A DNA stretch of 6,352 nucleotides from Paracoccaceae bacterium. GTDB taxonomy: Bacteria; Pseudomonadota; Alphaproteobacteria; Rhodobacterales; Rhodobacteraceae. The notes beneath the pieces are model-generated. The model did not search any database and was not told where the DNA came from. It was given only the letters and a program-made list of their open reading frames with translations. The stretch lies in assembly GCA_007134405.1 (NCBI GenBank), contig SLKW01000053.1, positions 1 through 6,352 on the forward strand, given 5' to 3'. Shown one piece after another: positions 1 to 5,645 of this stretch; position 1 is the stretch's first letter; each line of letters opens with the position of its first letter. A program made the translations under genes and the position numbers.

Positions 1-172
1 AGGACTACCGCCTGCCGAGCACCTGACAGCACGGCCGGCGCGAGATGCAAGACGCTTGAATCGTGATGATGCGGAACGAAGTCAACCAAGAGCAAGGACA
101 CTCCGTGAATGTCAGCGGCTCTCGAGGTCGCAAAGCCGATTGGAACCTCGCTTGCGGAACTCATCAGGGCCA

Positions 173-193
173 GTGGCATCCCGAAGATGCCAC
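173..193. repeat. Short perfect hairpin (8-bp stem, 5-nt loop)
   Basis: The arms GTGGCATC (173-180) and GATGCCAC (186-193) are exact reverse complements around the loop CCGAA. No T-run follows on either strand and no gene ends nearby, so a role as an intrinsic terminator is not supported. It may be a decayed element end or chance. Confidence 0.5.
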
Positions 194-473
194 GCAAACA
201 GGCCGAACAGACGACTGTGCTGACGCAGACACCGCAAAATCACAAGAAAAGCTCTTGCAAAGCAGGGGCCATCCACAGAGGCCGTTCGTCGTCCGCCGCA
301 TGCTGCGGCGCAGTTTCCACAAGCGGCCATTCGCGCTGGCGTGCAACATTGTCGCATCTGCGTAGGTCAGCTATCCAATTTTGCCTTTCCCGCCTGCGAG
401 CAAAAATACATGGTGGATGGGGCAGTGAACGTGCAGAATGACAACAGAGGCAAACTGTCGCCGAATTTCTCGC

Positions 474-515
474 CTTGTGCACCCAGCACCGCTGCTCGCG
501 CGTGCTGGGGAGTAG
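474..515 (-). pseudogene. Remnant of an IS256-family (mutator-type) transposase
   Basis: Read on the reverse strand, this short stretch encodes LLPSTREQRCWVHK. That matches the conserved core of IS256-family transposases, where a Pro-x-Thr-Arg-x-Gln-Arg-Cys-Trp-(Val/Met)-His-Lys block precedes a Thr-Ala-Asn-Val-Leu segment. Here the block continues as ARNSATV, and neither side shows further family similarity in this or the neighbouring frames. A complete transposase would be about 400 residues, so over 95% is gone. The piece cannot make an active protein. I rely on recall of the family motif; the match is short but highly specific. Confidence 0.5.
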
Positions 516-790
516 CCGGCCAGCAGGACCCTGACGAGAAGGTGAAGGAGGCCCGGCAAAAACCGGAGCAAACCCGCCGTTGGCTTCAGTCGGGTCCCGT
601 GGCGGCCTCGCGCTGGCGGCCAAGGCAGGGGGGATTGCAGGGAACGCCGGGGCTTGAGGCGAAGGTTTACCGTTCGCCAAGACGCGAGCTGGCGCGAGAA
701 GGTCATAGTCAGCGACTATCGCGCTCTCATCCTCGAAAGTCGGCGTGAACCTGGGTTGTTGAAGACAAGATGAACGACCGCCACCACCGT

Positions 791-1684
791 TTACCCGTCA
801 CCCTTGCCGATCGTCCCGATCGCCTCGGCGAGGGACGTTGCCAGGAAATCCAGCACGGCGCGGATGCGGGCGGTGTGGCGCAGATCCTCGTGGGTGAGCA
901 GCCAGAGATCCAGGCTGAAGGTTTCGGGTACCTCGGCGACGCGGATCAGATCGGCTGTCCTCTCGGCGATGGCGCGGGGCAGCACCGCCAGACCCAAGCC
1001 CGCCTTGGCCAACCGTACGGTGCAGGCGACCGAGTTCGAACGGATCGCGGGCCGCACGCCGGGAAGGAATTCCTCGAAGCGGCGGGCAAGCGCCGCGTGC
1101 GCCTCGTCGAGGCCGATCCAGTCATGCTGATCCAGGACGATGTGGGGCTTGGCCGCGTGATAGGCCGGTGCGGCGTAGATCGCGAAAGTTAGTCGCCCGA
1201 CCCGTCGACCTACCAGCGTCTCCGGCGGAGTGTTTCCGATCCGCAGAGCGATGTCGGTCTCGCGCCGGGACAGGTTGAGCGCCTCGTTGCCGACGACCAA
1301 CTCGATCTCGATGCCCCGATAGGTGGTGCGGAACCTGGCCAGATGATCGGGCAGCAGCCAGAAGGCAAGAAAGTCGGTGGCGGTGATACGCACGATGCCG
1401 CTCAGCCGAAGGTCCTGGCCGGTGACGGTGCGGTCGAGGGCGGCGATATCGGCCTCGACGCGTTCGGCCGTTCCCAGCGTATCCACGCCTGCCGGGGTCA
1501 GCGCATAACCGGTCGGCAGTCGTTCGAACAGGCGCACGCCGATCGCCGCCTCGAAACCGGCGATCCGGCGAAACACCGTCGAATGGTTGACGCCGAGACG
1601 TCGCGCCGCGCCGGACAGGCTTCCCGTCCGTGCCACGGCGAGAAACATCCGCAAGTCGTCCCAATTCGCAACCTGTGCATCCAT
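791..1684 (-). CDS. LysR-type transcriptional regulator
   Basis: The product is a 297-residue cytoplasmic DNA-binding regulator of usual LysR length. An N-terminal winged helix-turn-helix spans about residues 8-66, beginning NWDDLRMFLAVARTGSLSGA and including the recognition segment VNHSTVFRRI and the RLFER stretch. An effector-binding domain runs from about residue 90 to the end, with the typical GLGLAVLPRAIA segment near its C-terminus. I chose the ATG at 1684 because GGAAAGG lies about 9 nt upstream; the frame also stays open from a TTG at 1711 that would add nine residues. It is transcribed divergently from the HMA and ATPase genes across 95 bp, the classic layout for a LysR protein controlling its neighbour as well as itself. 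That regulatory link is inferred: metal-efflux ATPases are more often paired with MerR or ArsR regulators, and no metal-binding cluster is evident here. It could instead regulate an unrelated or lost gene. Family assignment is secure; effector and targets are unknown. Confidence 0.95.
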   Translation of the reverse strand: MDAQVANWDDLRMFLAVARTGSLSGAARRLGVNHSTVFRRIAGFEAAIGVRLFERLPTGYALTPAGVDTLGTAERVEADIAALDRTVTGQDLRLSGIVRITATDFLAFWLLPDHLARFRTTYRGIEIELVVGNEALNLSRRETDIALRIGNTPPETLVGRRVGRLTFAIYAAPAYHAAKPHIVLDQHDWIGLDEAHAALARRFEEFLPGVRPAIRSNSVACTVRLAKAGLGLAVLPRAIAERTADLIRVAEVPETFSLDLWLLTHEDLRHTARIRAVLDFLATSLAEAIGTIGKGDG

Positions 1685-1779
1685 GCAAGCCGACCTTTCC
1701 GTTTTCGCCAATCCCTGTGCGTCCAGTGTGTCCCCATCTCAGGCTCAGTAGCAACGACGATGAACCGAAAGGATCGACC
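1685..1779. promoter_or_regulatory. Divergent intergenic region between LysR and HMA genes
   Basis: This 95-bp gap must hold the promoters and 5' leaders of both divergent genes. Visible elements are the LysR ribosome binding site (reverse strand, about 1694-1700), an AAAGGA ribosome binding site for the HMA gene (about 1768-1773, 6 nt before its ATG), and an imperfect direct repeat TGTGCGTCC/TGTGTCCCC around 1709-1728. I could not fix a convincing -35/-10 pair or a clear T-N11-A LysR box. No MerR-type long-spacer palindrome is apparent. It is a regulatory region by position rather than by motif. Confidence 0.5.
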
Positions 1780-2010
1780 ATGCCCTCCACGCAAATCCGC
1801 ACCGTGCTGCGCAGCGATGAGCTCTCCTGCCCCAGCTGCGTTCCGAAGATCGAGAAGTCGCTTCTGGCGCTGCCCGGGGTGACGAAGGTGGAAGTCAAGT
1901 TCTCCAGCGGGCGCATCGACGTCGAGCATGATCCCGCGCTCAGCGGCGTGTCCGCCCTGGTCAGCTCCATCGCCAGGACCGGATATACCGCGAGGCCTTC
2001 TGCATTCTGA
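1780..2010 (+). CDS. Free-standing heavy-metal-associated (HMA) domain protein
   Basis: This encodes a 76-residue protein made up almost wholly of one HMA (ferredoxin-like beta-alpha-beta-beta-alpha-beta) domain. The metal-binding motif is LSCPSC, with Cys17 and Cys20 as the expected ligands, in place of the more usual MTCxxC of copper chaperones. It continues with the helix KIEKSLLALPGV, the strand KVEVKFSSGRIDVEHDP, and a second helix and final strand ending GYTARPSAF. No signal peptide or membrane segment is seen, so it should be cytoplasmic. The ATG at 1780 follows AAAGGA at a 6-nt spacing; the frame is open further upstream but overlaps the LysR 5' end. Its gene lies 143 bp before a P1B ATPase that lacks its own HMA domain, suggesting it acts as a detached metal-binding or delivery subunit for that pump. 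Which metal it binds (Cu+, Zn2+, Cd2+ or another soft ion) cannot be told from the sequence. Confidence 0.9.
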   Translation: MPSTQIRTVLRSDELSCPSCVPKIEKSLLALPGVTKVEVKFSSGRIDVEHDPALSGVSALVSSIARTGYTARPSAF

Positions 2011-2015
2011 CCCCA

Positions 2016-2043
2016 TTCCCCTGCGTCATCCGACGCAGGGGAA
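2016..2043 (+). terminator. Perfect 12-bp hairpin between HMA and ATPase genes (attenuator-like)
   Basis: The arms TTCCCCTGCGTC (2016-2027) and GACGCAGGGGAA (2032-2043) pair perfectly around the 4-nt loop ATCC. The hairpin starts 6 nt after the HMA stop codon. It lacks the T-run expected of a strong intrinsic terminator on the forward strand, as it is followed by ACCCGC. In this position it could act as a leaky terminator, an RNA-processing site or a 3'-end stabiliser, letting the small HMA protein be made in excess over the ATPase. The structure is seen directly; its function is inferred. Confidence 0.6.
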
Positions 2044-2138
2044 ACCCGCATTTCGGTCGAGCACCGGACCATTTGAAACCCGGTTCCCCGCCCGATGCTC
2101 CGGAGCTCTGCCCCTTTCCCACGGCGAGGTCTGCCAAT

Positions 2139-2145
2139 TAAGGAG
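2139..2145 (+). promoter_or_regulatory. Strong ribosome binding site of the ATPase gene
   Basis: TAAGGAG lies 8 nt before the ATG at 2154, a near-consensus Shine-Dalgarno sequence at good spacing. It fixes the ATPase start and shows that the gene has its own translation initiation and is not coupled to the HMA gene upstream. A TTGAAA at 2073-2078 could be a -35 box, but no good -10 follows, so a separate promoter is not established. Confidence 0.75.
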
Positions 2146-2153
2146 ACTACCCC

Positions 2154-4094
2154 ATGTTTTCCCGGCTCATCGCCGTCTACAGGCATCCCGTCACCCGGCG
2201 CAAATGGCTGACGCTGGCCAGCGGGATCGTCATAATCGCCGCGCTGGTCGCCTATTACGGCTTCGGCCTGGCCACCCCCTGGGCGCCGCTGATGACCGCC
2301 GCCGCTCTTTTGGCCGGCTACGACATCGCGCTAAGGGCTTGGGCGTCGTTGCGGCTGCGCCACCTCAGCATCGAGATCCTGGTCGTCGTCGCGGCCGCCG
2401 GGGCGCTCTTCATCGACAACCATTGGGAAGCGGCGGCCGTCACCTTCCTCTTCATGCTGGGGGCCTGGCTGGAGTCGCGCACCATGAGCCGCACGCGCGG
2501 CGCACTGAAGGCGCTGCTCGATGCCGCCCCGGTGACTGCGACCGTGCTGCGCGACGGCGAGGCGACCGAAATCGCCGCCCACGAAGTCCTGCCTGGCGAA
2601 ACCGTTCTGGTGAAGGCCGGGCAGCGCCTGCCGGTCGACGGCGAGGTGATCGAAGGCACTGCCGCCGTCAACGAGGCAGCAATCACCGGCGAGCCGATTC
2701 CGGCGGAGAAGTCGCCCGGTTCGCGCGTCTTTGCCGGCACGCTCGCGGAGAACGGATTACTGCACCTGCGTGCGACCGGCGTCGGGGCGGATACGACGCT
2801 GGCGCGGATCATCAGCCGCGTCGAGGAGGCGCAGGAGGCCAAGGCCCCGGCGCAGCGGATGATCGAAAGCTTCGGGCGCTGGTATACGCCCGGCGTGTTC
2901 GTGATGGCGGTCGTCAGCTACCTCGTCACGCGCGACATCGAGCTGGCCCTGACGCTGCTCGTGGTCAGTTGCCCCGGCGCCCTGGTCATCTCGACCCCCG
3001 TCTCGGTGGTGGCAGGTATAGGCCGGGCTGCCCGTGCCGGCATCCTGATCAAGGGCGGCGAGCACCTGGAGAACGCCGGTCGGATCACCGCCCTGGCGCT
3101 CGACAAGACCGGCACGCTGACCGAGGGCAGGCCGCGTCTGGCCGAAGTCGTGGCGCTGGCGGGTCAAAGCAAGGAAGACGTGCTCCGGTGGGCGGCAATC
3201 GCCGAAACCGGCTCGAACCACCCGCTCGGTCGTCCGATCATCGAGGCGGCGCGAGCGAAAGGCTCCTTGCCTACGGCCGGGTCGCTGGAGGAAATCGCCG
3301 GCATGGGCCTCGTTGCCCGCCACGACGGTGCGCAGATCGCCGTCGGCAGCCACCGTCTGTTCGATCATCTCGGCATCGCCTTCAGCTCGGAGGTCAAGGA
3401 CAGTATCGCCCGCCTCCACGGGCTTGGCCACACCGTGGTGATCGTGGCGCGCGATGGCGAAATCGCCGGGTTGCTGGCGCTGGCCGACCTGCCGCGCGCC
3501 AGCGCCGCGCCGATGATCGACCGGCTCCACGCGCTTGGCGTGCGCCGGGTGGTGATGTTGACCGGCGACCAGCGCCCGGCAGCCGAGGCGATCGCCGCCG
3601 CGGTCGGTGTGGACGAGGTGCACGCGGCGATGATGCCGGACCAGAAGCTCGAGCGGATACGGGCAATGCGGGCCGAGGGATTCCGCGTGGCGATGGTCGG
3701 CGACGGCATCAACGACGCCCCGGCGCTCGCCGCGGCCGATATCAGCATCGCCATGGGCGCCAGCGGCAGCGACATTGCCATCGAGACGGCGGACATCGCG
3801 CTCATGACAGATGATCTGGGCAAGGTCGCCGAGGCAATGGAGATCTCGCGCGCCACATTGCGGAACATGCGCCAGAACCTGGTGATCGCGGTGCTGACCG
3901 TTCTCGGCCTTCTGGTCGGGGTCTATGGTGGCTCGATCCATATGGCGGGTGGCATGCTGGTCCATCAGCTGTCGGTCCTGATCGTCATCCTCAACGGCAT
4001 GCGCTTGCTGCGGGCACCTGCGGCGATGCGCGCAGCTGCCGTGGTGAAGTCGCGCCCGCCCAAGGCCGTGGAAATAATCCACACCGGAGCCTGA
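2154..4094 (+). CDS. P1B-type heavy-metal-translocating ATPase with CPG membrane motif and no HMA domain
   Basis: This 646-residue inner-membrane pump should use ATP to export a soft metal ion. The start follows TAAGGAG. Membrane helices are predicted near residues 19-40, 44-66, 72-88, 91-108, 246-260, 262-284, 574-592 and 598-618. The actuator domain carries TGE (178-180). The phosphorylation site is DKTGT (317-321, Asp317 phosphorylated). The nucleotide domain has the P1B signature His-Pro (356-357, within SNHP), and the hinge has TGD (470-472) and GDGINDAP (516-523). All catalytic motifs are present, so the enzyme looks functional. The transmembrane metal motif is SCPGALVIS (Cys273-Pro274-Gly275), not CPC, CPH or SPC. 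The last helix has HQLSVLIVILNGMRLL (His604), where Zn/Cd pumps carry an Asp and Cu pumps a Met-x-x-Ser. The N-terminus goes straight into helix 1 with no HMA domain, while a separate HMA protein is encoded just upstream. Automatic annotation would probably say Cd/Zn ATPase; the substrate is better left open. Confidence 0.95.
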   Translation: MFSRLIAVYRHPVTRRKWLTLASGIVIIAALVAYYGFGLATPWAPLMTAAALLAGYDIALRAWASLRLRHLSIEILVVVAAAGALFIDNHWEAAAVTFLFMLGAWLESRTMSRTRGALKALLDAAPVTATVLRDGEATEIAAHEVLPGETVLVKAGQRLPVDGEVIEGTAAVNEAAITGEPIPAEKSPGSRVFAGTLAENGLLHLRATGVGADTTLARIISRVEEAQEAKAPAQRMIESFGRWYTPGVFVMAVVSYLVTRDIELALTLLVVSCPGALVISTPVSVVAGIGRAARAGILIKGGEHLENAGRITALALDKTGTLTEGRPRLAEVVALAGQSKEDVLRWAAIAETGSNHPLGRPIIEAARAKGSLPTAGSLEEIAGMGLVARHDGAQIAVGSHRLFDHLGIAFSSEVKDSIARLHGLGHTVVIVARDGEIAGLLALADLPRASAAPMIDRLHALGVRRVVMLTGDQRPAAEAIAAAVGVDEVHAAMMPDQKLERIRAMRAEGFRVAMVGDGINDAPALAAADISIAMGASGSDIAIETADIALMTDDLGKVAEAMEISRATLRNMRQNLVIAVLTVLGLLVGVYGGSIHMAGGMLVHQLSVLIVILNGMRLLRAPAAMRAAAVVKSRPPKAVEIIHTGA

Positions 4095-4112
4095 GGTTTC
4101 GCCGCCGAGGCT

Positions 4113-4125
4113 TGCCAACTTGGCA
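4113..4125. repeat. 13-bp perfect palindrome just after the ATPase gene
   Basis: TGCCAA-C-TTGGCA is a perfect 6+1+6 palindrome starting 18 nt after the ATPase stop. A one-base centre cannot form a good RNA hairpin, so it looks more like a site for a dimeric DNA-binding protein than a terminator. It may also be chance. It sits between the ATPase stop and the larger hairpin at 4136-4169. Confidence 0.5.
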
Positions 4126-4135
4126 GAAAACTTCA

Positions 4136-4169
4136 GCTGCGCTCTCGCATCAACATGCGAGGGCGCAGC
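4136..4169 (+). terminator. Long hairpin downstream of the ATPase gene
   Basis: The arm at 4136-4150 (GCTGCGCTCTCGCAT) pairs over 15 bp with 4155-4169 (ATGCGAGGGCGCAGC) around the 4-nt loop CAAC, with a single G-U wobble. It lies 42 nt after the ATPase stop, where the operon's transcript should end. No T-run follows (CATATACT), so it may terminate weakly or stabilise the mRNA 3' end. An A-run (AAAA at 4127-4130) lies before it, so on the reverse strand the hairpin is followed by CTGAAG then TTTT and might weakly terminate leftward transcription too. Confidence 0.6.
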
Positions 4170-4431
4170 CATATACTGTATGGGTCCCTGACCTGCCCGA
4201 GCCCGGGGATCGACCCGCACGTCTTCCGGCCGAGGAACCTGAAACCTTTTCCGCAGACCTCTCCAACTTCCACAAGGTGTTGGCCGTGTCACTCTACGGC
4301 GCCGTCTCGCGATGATCGAACCTCGAGAAGCCGTTTAGTTGGGCGCACGAGAAACGATCGCGGCAAAATCGGCACGATCGCTCCAGAAGCGCGGGAAACC
4401 AGGTCGCGCCACACACCATGTCTGGAAGAAA
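4170..4431. other. Intergenic stretch holding the unresolved left end of the IS1595 element
   Basis: No convincing gene is seen here. A 67-codon frame from a TTG at 4112 to 4315 has no recognisable domain. The transposase frame is open back to a TTG at 4339. The left terminal inverted repeat of the IS1595 element should lie in this interval, but I could not find a sequence clearly complementary to the right end near 5320-5343. The left border may have diverged, been lost, or have very short repeats. Confidence 0.45.
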
Positions 4432-5343
4432 ATGCCTACCGAACGTCACGCGCGGCTCTTCCTCGAGAACGCCATCTGGGGCGATGTTAGGTTCTGTCCG
4501 CATTGCGGCAGCCTGAGCTTCCGCCCGCTGCGCGGTACGTCCGTGCGCCCCGGCCTGTATCAGTGCGCCGAGACAGAATGTCGTCGCCAGTTCACCGTCA
4601 CCACCAGGACGCCGCTTCACGCGACGAAGCTCGATCTTCGAACTTGGGTCGCCGCGATGTTCCTCGTGCTGACGTCTTCCAAGGGCATCTCGTCGGTCGT
4701 GATGTCGCGCATTCTGGGTGTGAACCAGAAGACCGCGTGGAAGCTCGGCCACGCCATCCGCGAAATGATGGATGATCGGCAGGGCATTGCCGGCCGACTG
4801 TCGGGAGTGGTCGAGGTCGACGAGACTTTCGTCGGCGGCAAGCCCAAGTTCCGCCATGGCGTCAAGAACATGCGTGGGCGAGGAACAGGCAAGCCGATCG
4901 CGCTCGTTGCTGCCGCGCGGAACGGTCAGGCTCGAGCCACGCTGATACCGAATGCCCAAGGGTGCACGATGAAGCCCATCATTGAGGACTGGATCGACCC
5001 CGCCTCGGTGCTGATCACCGACAAGAACTCCAGCTATCATAAGATCGGCGCCTCGTTCGCCAACCACCTCACCGTCCAGCACAACAAGCGCCAGTATGCC
5101 AACAGAAAGACCGCGGCGCACATCAATACTGTGGAGGCTGTGAACGCGGTCGTCCAGCGTGCCCTGATCGGCGTGTATCATCGCCTGGGACGGAAGCACC
5201 TCCAGCGATACCTCGCCGAGATCATCTGGCGGTGGAACCACAGGGCCCCGGAGACCAGGGTTCGGCAGCGGAAGTCCTCAACCGGCTCACAATCCGTCGA
5301 GACCAGGACTGTGTAGAAGCCGATCTCGGTTGTAGTCCAGATG
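4339..5343 (+). mobile_element. IS1595-family insertion sequence (left border approximate)
   Basis: The element contains the single transposase gene. The right border is placed near 5343 because the reverse-strand DUF6880-like coding sequence stops matching its family about there, and the sequence between that point and the transposase stop reads as IS tail. The left border is not resolved; the value given is only where the transposase frame can open, and the true end may be up to about 170 bp further left. No terminal inverted repeat pair or target duplication could be confirmed. Confidence 0.6.
4432..5316 (+). CDS. IS1595-family transposase (ISXO2-like DDE)
   Basis: This encodes a 294-residue transposase that looks full length. 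An N-terminal zinc-ribbon carries CPHC (Cys22, Cys25) and a second cysteine pair (Cys45, Cys50). A helix-turn-helix-like linker follows (about 66-110, including SRILGVNQKTAWKLGHAIRE). The ISXO2-like catalytic domain has VVEVDETFVGGK (Asp130), LITDKNSSY (Asp197) and HINTVEAVNAVVQRALIGVY (Glu235 as probable third acidic residue), ending with the family-typical KHLQRYLAEIIWRWNHR. The region after Glu235 lacks the aromatic Phe-Trp seen in many relatives. I prefer the ATG at 4432 because homologues begin just before the EraRxFLE-like helix. A TTG at 4339 with GAGAAG 8 nt upstream would add 31 residues (MGARETIAAK...), and I cannot exclude it. The product cuts and inserts its own element; it is not functionally tied to the metal genes. 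Confidence 0.92.
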   Translation: MPTERHARLFLENAIWGDVRFCPHCGSLSFRPLRGTSVRPGLYQCAETECRRQFTVTTRTPLHATKLDLRTWVAAMFLVLTSSKGISSVVMSRILGVNQKTAWKLGHAIREMMDDRQGIAGRLSGVVEVDETFVGGKPKFRHGVKNMRGRGTGKPIALVAAARNGQARATLIPNAQGCTMKPIIEDWIDPASVLITDKNSSYHKIGASFANHLTVQHNKRQYANRKTAAHINTVEAVNAVVQRALIGVYHRLGRKHLQRYLAEIIWRWNHRAPETRVRQRKSSTGSQSVETRTV

Positions 5344-5457
5344 CCTCGCACGGCGCTGAAGTGCGGCACTGCCCTGAACCAGGTCTATGACCAACTCAGC
5401 GAGCTTCTCGGCGCCGAGTTTTTCGAGATTCTCCTTGTACAGGGCTTTCTTGGACAT
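5344..5457 (-). pseudogene. 5' fragment of a DUF6880-like gene cut by the IS1595 element
   Basis: Reading leftward from the ATG at 5457, the first 38 codons give MSKKALYKENLEKLGAEKLA followed by ELVIDLVQGSAALQRRAR. I recognise this as the N-terminus of a family of alphaproteobacterial proteins of unknown function, as recalled DUF6880, which typically begin Met-Ser-x-Lys-x-x-Leu...Asn-Leu-Glu-x-Leu-Gly-Ala-Glu-(Arg/Lys)-Leu-Ala-(Glu/Ala)-Leu and continue into Arg-Arg-x-Arg-Leu-Glu-Leu. The family match breaks after RRAR, and the frame runs on into IS sequence as HLDYNRDRLLHSPGLDGL to a TGA at 5287-5289. The result is a 56-residue hybrid frame that overlaps the transposase 3' end on the opposite strand. 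No clear ribosome binding site precedes the ATG. The rest of the gene is absent from the window. Family recall is moderately confident; truncation is inferred from it. Confidence 0.5.
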
Positions 5458-5645
5458 GGTGGGGGGTATCGAGCGTTGTTTCAGTGATGCGGGCGACAGT
5501 GCCTTACGAGAAACGCGGCAACCAGTGCCACGGGCCGACCAGGGTCAGTTCTGCCCCATCGACCACCATAGGGCGGGTTGCCGCGGAGCGGCTTCGTCCG
5601 TGGGCTCATTGGCACGTTTTCAGTTTTCTGACGCACTGATGTGAA
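5458..5645. other. Short gene-free stretch between the DUF6880-like fragment and IS66
   Basis: This should be the original upstream region of the truncated reverse-strand gene. Only short frames without recognisable domains are open, for example a reverse-strand one starting MSPRTKPLRGNPPYGG. I see no clear promoter. It contains the inverted repeat at 5514-5585 and ends at the presumed IS66 left end, so the IS66 element separates this fragment from whatever preceded it. Confidence 0.4.
5514..5585. repeat. 10-bp perfect inverted repeat with 52-nt spacer
   Basis: CGCGGCAACC (5514-5523) is exactly reverse-complementary to GGTTGCCGCG (5576-5585). The 52 nt between them hold no gene. It could form a large stem-loop or mark the ends of a tiny non-autonomous element, but no flanking target duplication was noticed. 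Function unknown. Confidence 0.45.

Larger units (their letters stand above)
1..790. other. Gene-poor degenerate region left of the LysR gene
   Basis: I can support no intact gene in this stretch. Several reading frames of 60-146 codons are open on both strands, but they overlap one another, have repetitive low-information composition (rich in Arg, Ser, Pro and Ala) and show no recognisable domain. The only protein-level signal is a short IS256-transposase-like peptide on the reverse strand at 474-515. One forward frame at about 598-657 reads as a Gly/Ala-rich peptide ending in a stop, and I could not place it. The likeliest reading is a graveyard of decayed insertion sequences or non-coding DNA next to the metal locus. 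Confidence 0.55.

Noticed and set aside
598..657. Forward Gly/Ala-rich peptide ending AAKAGGIAGNAGA, considered as a phage or DinD-like fragment
   Set aside because: The resemblance is too short and low in complexity to name a family, and the frame stops upstream at 532.
240..706. Overlapping reverse-strand frames of 111 and 146 codons as possible genes
   Set aside because: Only a 14-residue IS256 peptide is recognisable; the rest is low-information sequence, so I kept just the remnant.
673..773. Forward frame ending DASWREKVIVSDYRALILES then RREPGLLKTR, which looks protein-like
   Set aside because: No start codon with a ribosome site and no family recognised; upstream in the same frame the sequence turns into Arg/Gly-rich noise.
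1685..1779. MerR-type operator or CRISPR-like repeats in the intergenic region
   Set aside because: No long-spacer dyad and no repeated spacer structure; only a weak imperfect direct repeat is visible.
1122..2186. Reverse-strand frame of 354 codons spanning the LysR, intergenic and HMA regions
   Set aside because: It crosses the divergent promoter and opposes the well-supported HMA gene; within the LysR gene it is only the shifted frame.
1928..3814. Long forward frame of 628 codons overlapping the ATPase
   Set aside because: It is the shifted frame of the ATPase gene: Arg/Gly/Asp-rich, no domain, while the ATPase frame carries every expected motif.
2757..4292. Reverse-strand frame of 511 codons antisense to the ATPase
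   Set aside because: Long antisense frames are common opposite GC-rich genes; the composition is His/Arg/Gly/Asp-rich with no recognisable domain.
4112..4315. 67-codon forward frame after the ATPase
   Set aside because: TTG start inside a palindrome, no ribosome site, no domain, and it spans the hairpin at 4136-4169.
4294..5241. Reverse-strand frame of 315 codons antisense to the IS1595 transposase
   Set aside because: The forward frame has the zinc-ribbon and catalytic acidic residues; the antisense frame has no family features.
5387..5644. Forward 85-codon frame between the IS elements
   Set aside because: It is antisense to the DUF6880-like start, and the reverse-strand reading has the family match.
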